DNA of 64,000 nt from assembly GCA_963812475.1 (NCBI GenBank), contig CAWEVI010000071.1, forward strand, positions 26,812 to 90,811, read 5' to 3'. Made by a program: the position numbers and the translations under genes. The number at the start of each line of letters is the position of its first letter. Within the stretch, counting starts at the first letter, position 1. Under the pieces are notes generated by a model. That model was not told the DNA's origin, did no database searches, and saw only the letters and a program-made list of their open reading frames with translations. This document shows, in pieces, positions 61,096 to 64,000 of the stretch. Origin of the DNA: JAMXLO01 sp963812475. GTDB lineage: Bacteria; Pseudomonadota; Alphaproteobacteria; Acetobacterales; Acetobacteraceae.

Positions 61096-61821
61096 TCAGG
61101 CCGCGGTGAGTTGTGTCACCGTCTCCTGCTGTATGGTGCTCGCGGCGGGCGACGGTTCGCGGATCATATAGCCACGTCCCCACACGGTGCCGATCAGATT
61201 ATCCGCACCGGCAAGCGCGAGCTTCTTGCGCAGCTTGCAGATGAACACGTCGATGATCTTCATCTCCGGTTCATCCATGCCGCCATAGAGATGATTGAGG
61301 AACGCCTCCTTCGTCAGCACCATCCCCTTGCGCAGCACGAGCAACTCCAAAATCGCATATTCCTTGCCGGTCAGGTGGACCTGTTGGCCATCCACCAACA
61401 CCTCGTGACTGTCCAGACTGAGCTGCAGCGCGCCGATGCGCAGCGATGGCTGGCTGAACCCCTTGCTGCGCCGAACGATGGCCTGCATTCGGGCGAGCAA
61501 TTCGGCCTTGTCGAACGGCTTGGTGATGAAGTCGTCCGCCCCGAGAGCCAAACCCTTCACCTTCGCCTGCGGACGAGACAGGCCGGACAGGATCAGCACC
61601 GGCGTGTCGTTGCGGGAAACCCGCATCCGCCGCACCACCTCGAAGCCTTCGATGTCGGGCAGCATCAGGTCGAGCAGCACGATGTCATAATCGTAATGGC
61701 GGGCAAGCTCGAGCCCTTCCTCGCCGGTGTCAACATGATCGACCACGGCGCCACCGGCTTTCAGCATCAGAATAATGCCGCGGGCTGCGATGAGATCGTC
61801 TTCGATAAGCAGAACGCGCAT
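61096..61821 (-). CDS. ctrA: Cell-cycle response regulator CtrA
   Basis: A 241-residue OmpR/PhoB-class regulator. The receiver has acidic pocket E7-D8, phospho-Asp D51 (DIVLLDLMLPD) and Lys in DDFITKPFDKAELL. The winged-helix domain shows HLTGKEYAILELLVLRKGMVLTKEAFLNHLYGG and DVFICKLRKKL, nearly identical to the Caulobacter protein. CtrA controls flagellar, chemotaxis and division genes and, in many species, gene-transfer-agent genes. It is divergent from fliI. The C-terminus has a short Thr/Gln/Ala tail in place of the usual AA degradation signal context, though it still ends in Ala-Ala. Confidence 0.96.
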   Translation of the reverse strand: MRVLLIEDDLIAARGIILMLKAGGAVVDHVDTGEEGLELARHYDYDIVLLDLMLPDIEGFEVVRRMRVSRNDTPVLILSGLSRPQAKVKGLALGADDFITKPFDKAELLARMQAIVRRSKGFSQPSLRIGALQLSLDSHEVLVDGQQVHLTGKEYAILELLVLRKGMVLTKEAFLNHLYGGMDEPEMKIIDVFICKLRKKLALAGADNLIGTVWGRGYMIREPSPAASTIQQETVTQLTAA

Positions 61822-61988
61822 CAGCCGCTTCCTTAGATATTATTTCGCACATAACTACCACCATAGCGTGTGTTATGCTACCATTTTTTCACTAAATGCG
61901 TGTAATTTCCGTCGCAATCACGGAGCTGCGCCGGCCAAATCCGTTGAATGCTGAGTATATTCCAGAATTGGGAGGCTCGTTTGCCTCA
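61822..61988. promoter_or_regulatory. AT-rich divergent promoter region of ctrA and fliI
   Basis: This is among the most AT-rich spans of the window (for example TATTATTT at about 61837 and CCATTTTTTCACTAAA at about 61880). It separates ctrA and fliI. I could not find a full TTAA-N7-TTAA CtrA box; CTAA and TTAG-like halves are present but not spaced properly. Confidence 0.45.
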
Positions 61989-63389
61989 ATGAGATACCGA
62001 TCGCTCCTTGAACGTACCATCGTATGTCGTGCTGCGCTGCACGCCCTGGCGCCAATGCACCTGGAAGGACGGGTGATCGGCCTCTCGGGTCTGATGGTCG
62101 ATATTGATGGTCTGGGCGGCCATGTTTCCGTCGGCGATCGTCTGATCCTGTCGGCTCGCGACGGCCACGACATCCCGGCCGAGATTGTTGGATTTCGCAA
62201 TGGCCACGCGCAGTCGATGCCGCTTGCCGCGCTTGACGGGCTCGGGCCAGGCAGCGTGGCGCTGTGCCGGGGCGCGCCGAATGGACACTCCGGCGCTGGC
62301 GCTGGCTTCACATTCGGTGGCGGGGCGACCTTGGCCGTGGCGGATGGCTGGCTAGGACGCGTGCTCGATCCGCTCGGCAGGCCGCTGGATGGCCATGGCC
62401 CCTTGCCGTCCGGATCGGATGCTCGCCTCGTGCGGGGCCCACCACCCGATGCGACGCAGCGCGCGAGGCTCGGCCCGCGCCTCGATCTGAGTGTGCGGGC
62501 GCTCAATTGCTTCACGACCTGCCGCCGGGGCCAGCGGCTCGGGCTGTTTTCCGGCTCCGGCATCGGCAAGTCGACCCTGATCGCGATGTTGGCGCGCCGC
62601 ACCGCATGCGACGTGGCGGTGCTCGCCCTGGTCGGCGAGCGCGGGCGGGAGGTGCGGGAATTCCTGGAGGACGATCTGGGCGACGAGGGACTTGCACGGT
62701 CGGTCGTGGTTGTCGCCACGTCGAACTCCCCCCCGTTGATGCGTCGGCAGGCGGCATTCTCGGCCATGACGGTGGCCGAACATTTCCGCGACCAGGGGAA
62801 ATCCGTGCTGCTGCTGATGGACAGCGTTACGCGCTTCTGCCTGGCATTGCGCGAGATCGGCCTGTCTACCGGCGAGCCTCCGGCCACCCGCGGCTATCCT
62901 CCGAGCGTGTTTGCCGAGTTGCCGCGCCTGCTGGAGCGTGCCGGGCCGGGGCTGGAGCGGCCGGATGGCGCCGCCGGGCACATCACGGCGCTGTTCACCG
63001 TGCTGGTCGAGGGCGATGACCACAACGAACCGATCGCCGATGCGGTGCGCGGAATTCTCGACGGTCATGTCGTGCTGGACCGCCGGATCGCCGAGGGCGG
63101 TCGGTATCCCGCGGTTGACGTGCTGCGGTCGCTGTCGCGCGCCGTGCCGGGATGCAACGAGCCGGCGGAGAATGCCCTGGCGCGCCGTGCCCGGACGATT
63201 CTGGCGCTGTACGCCGACATGGCGGACATGGTGCGCCTGGGCGCCTATCGTGCCGGCAGCGATCCGGCGGTGGACGAGGCCGTCACGCTGGCGCCCCGGA
63301 TCGAGGCGATGTTGCGCCAGGAGCGCTCGGAGCAGACCAGCATAGAGGACAGCTTCGCACAGTTGCGTGCGGCACTGGAGCCGACATGA
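61989..63389 (+). CDS. fliI: Flagellum-specific ATPase FliI
   Basis: About 466 residues of the F1-beta-like type III export ATPase that unfolds and feeds flagellar subunits. Walker A is GLFSGSGIGKSTLIAML, Walker B KSVLLLMDSVTRFC, with ALVGERGREVREF and GYPPSVFAELPRLLERAG conserved. The first domain begins at LEGRVIGLSGLMVDIDG. I prefer ATG 61989; an in-frame ATG at 61896 would add 31 unconserved residues. The stop overlaps the fliJ start. Confidence 0.93.
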   Translation: MRYRSLLERTIVCRAALHALAPMHLEGRVIGLSGLMVDIDGLGGHVSVGDRLILSARDGHDIPAEIVGFRNGHAQSMPLAALDGLGPGSVALCRGAPNGHSGAGAGFTFGGGATLAVADGWLGRVLDPLGRPLDGHGPLPSGSDARLVRGPPPDATQRARLGPRLDLSVRALNCFTTCRRGQRLGLFSGSGIGKSTLIAMLARRTACDVAVLALVGERGREVREFLEDDLGDEGLARSVVVVATSNSPPLMRRQAAFSAMTVAEHFRDQGKSVLLLMDSVTRFCLALREIGLSTGEPPATRGYPPSVFAELPRLLERAGPGLERPDGAAGHITALFTVLVEGDDHNEPIADAVRGILDGHVVLDRRIAEGGRYPAVDVLRSLSRAVPGCNEPAENALARRARTILALYADMADMVRLGAYRAGSDPAVDEAVTLAPRIEAMLRQERSEQTSIEDSFAQLRAALEPT

Positions 63390-63808
63390 CGCGCGACCCC
63401 TTGGAATCGCTGCTGCGTCTGCGCCGCCTCGCGGTAGACGAGGCGAGGCGGGGCCTCGCCGACTGCCTGCGGGTCGAAAGCCTGGCGGCCCATGCGGTGG
63501 CGGCGATCGAAAGCGCCATCGATCACGAGACGGATGTGGCAACCGATCTGGCGTCAGGCGATGCCGTGGTGGAGGCATTCGCCGCCTGGCTGCGACGCAT
63601 CCGCCCGAAGCAGCACGCAGTGCATGCGGCGGAGGCCCAGGCCGAGGCCTCGACGGCGCAGGGGCGCGCCCTTCTCGCGGCCGCCCGTGCCGCGGTACGG
63701 GCGGCGGAAGAGATGCTGGAAAAGCACGCCGCAGCGAAGCTGGCGGAGGAAGAGCACCAGGCCCAGCGGGAGATCGACGAGGCGGCGCAGCGGCGCGGCG
63801 AGCCCTGA
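63386..63808 (+). CDS. fliJ: Flagellar export chaperone FliJ-like protein
   Basis: A 140-residue, almost entirely helical coiled-coil protein (LESLLRLRRLAVDEARRGLADCL, ARAAVRAAEEMLEKHAAAKLAEEEHQAQREI), which is the shape and place of FliJ, the FliI-stimulating stalk protein. Sequence identity across FliJ proteins is low, so position after fliI is the main support. The start overlaps the fliI stop (ATGA). A further 20-codon frame begins in its stop (ATG 63808) and is probably not a gene. Confidence 0.8.
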   Translation: MTRDPLESLLRLRRLAVDEARRGLADCLRVESLAAHAVAAIESAIDHETDVATDLASGDAVVEAFAAWLRRIRPKQHAVHAAEAQAEASTAQGRALLAAARAAVRAAEEMLEKHAAAKLAEEEHQAQREIDEAAQRRGEP

Positions 63809-63909
63809 TGCCTCAGTTCGCGGCTCCCGATCGCTTTCGCTGGCCGCCATCCTTTGCCAGCCATCCGTGATCGTGTGTGCGCAGGGCCAGTTCTGGACTT
63901 AACATACCG

Positions 63910-64000
63910 CTAACCTGTCACGAGCACGGTGGCTTCGGCGCGCCCTGCCTGTTCGGCCAGGGCGCCAGCTTCGGCCGACCGCACGACGCTGGCAGCCCAA
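63910..64000 (-). CDS. C-terminal end of an unidentified gene entering from the right
   Basis: Thirty codons on the minus strand read WAASVVRSAEAGALAEQAGRAEATVLVTG before TAG at 63910-63912. The amphipathic Ala/Glu-rich helix is protein-like and the stop is followed by a non-coding gap to fliJ. Too little is visible for a family name; a flagellar or chemotaxis gene would fit the place. Confidence 0.35.
   Translation of the reverse strand, partial: WAASVVRSAEAGALAEQAGRAEATVLVTG

Noticed and set aside
1..64000. tRNA or rRNA genes
   Set aside because: No T-loop GTTCGA context with matching acceptor stems and no rRNA-like stretch was found by eye; a covariance search would be needed to exclude them fully.

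Overview
The window is GC-rich DNA of an alphaproteobacterium. CtrA beside the flagellar genes fliI and fliJ, and the order xth - erpA - dgt - argS - SPOR protein - nagZ, point to Rhodospirillales and most likely Acetobacteraceae. That placement is inference from gene content and order; no rRNA or tRNA gene was seen.

Layout. 1-12.4 kb is an exopolysaccharide locus: a secreted GH5 glycanase (cut by the left edge), a Wzy-like polymerase, a Wzz/BY-kinase copolymerase interrupted by an in-frame UGA, a WecG/TagA/CpsF transferase, a Wzx-type flippase, a GT32-like transferase, a propeller protein resembling plant GINT1, and a GH16 glucanase with an RTX-like tail. 12.7-16 kb is a copper-resistance group: a P1B ATPase divergent from csoR across a palindromic operator, then a His/Met-rich Spy-like protein. 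16.2-19.2 kb is a xoxFGJ-like operon whose PQQ dehydrogenase carries the second Asp that marks lanthanide-dependent enzymes. 19.6-25 kb holds ilvD, an uncharacterised internally duplicated protein, an SDR, a universal stress protein and a small Trp/Tyr-rich secreted protein. 24.8-32.3 kb is the conserved housekeeping block (xth, erpA, dgt, argS, SPOR, nagZ, M50 protease). Into it is set a small GIY-YIG nuclease gene bracketed by perfect inverted copies of a 28-bp palindromic element, with degenerate repeat arrays outside both; this is the most interesting structure in the window.

32-38 kb has a cupin, a ParS/MbcA-like orphan, ku with a small acidic partner, and a RecD2-type helicase. 37.4-44.3 kb is a catabolic-looking group: aldo/keto reductase, luciferase-like monooxygenase, homogentisate-dioxygenase-like cupin, amidohydrolase, SMP-30 lactonase and a LysR regulator. 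44.4-52.6 kb has an RND efflux pair, an IorAB-type molybdenum hydroxylase with a broken large subunit, and a Crp/Fnr regulator. 52.6-56.3 kb is a co-directional run of FAD oxidoreductase, BNR propeller, MoaD-like protein, DUF427 and VOC protein. 56.4-59.8 kb has a TetR regulator, two YCII proteins around an ECF sigma factor, and decayed remains of a second such cassette. The right end has a frameshifted kinase-like gene, ctrA divergent from fliI-fliJ, and the tail of one more gene.

Several genes that otherwise look intact carry single-base disruptions (gumC-like UGA; nagZ, M50, iorB and the kinase-like gene by indels). The number of such lesions suggests either assembly errors or ongoing decay; reads are needed to tell these apart. 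Short palindromic REP-like elements of at least three families are scattered through the intergenic spaces.
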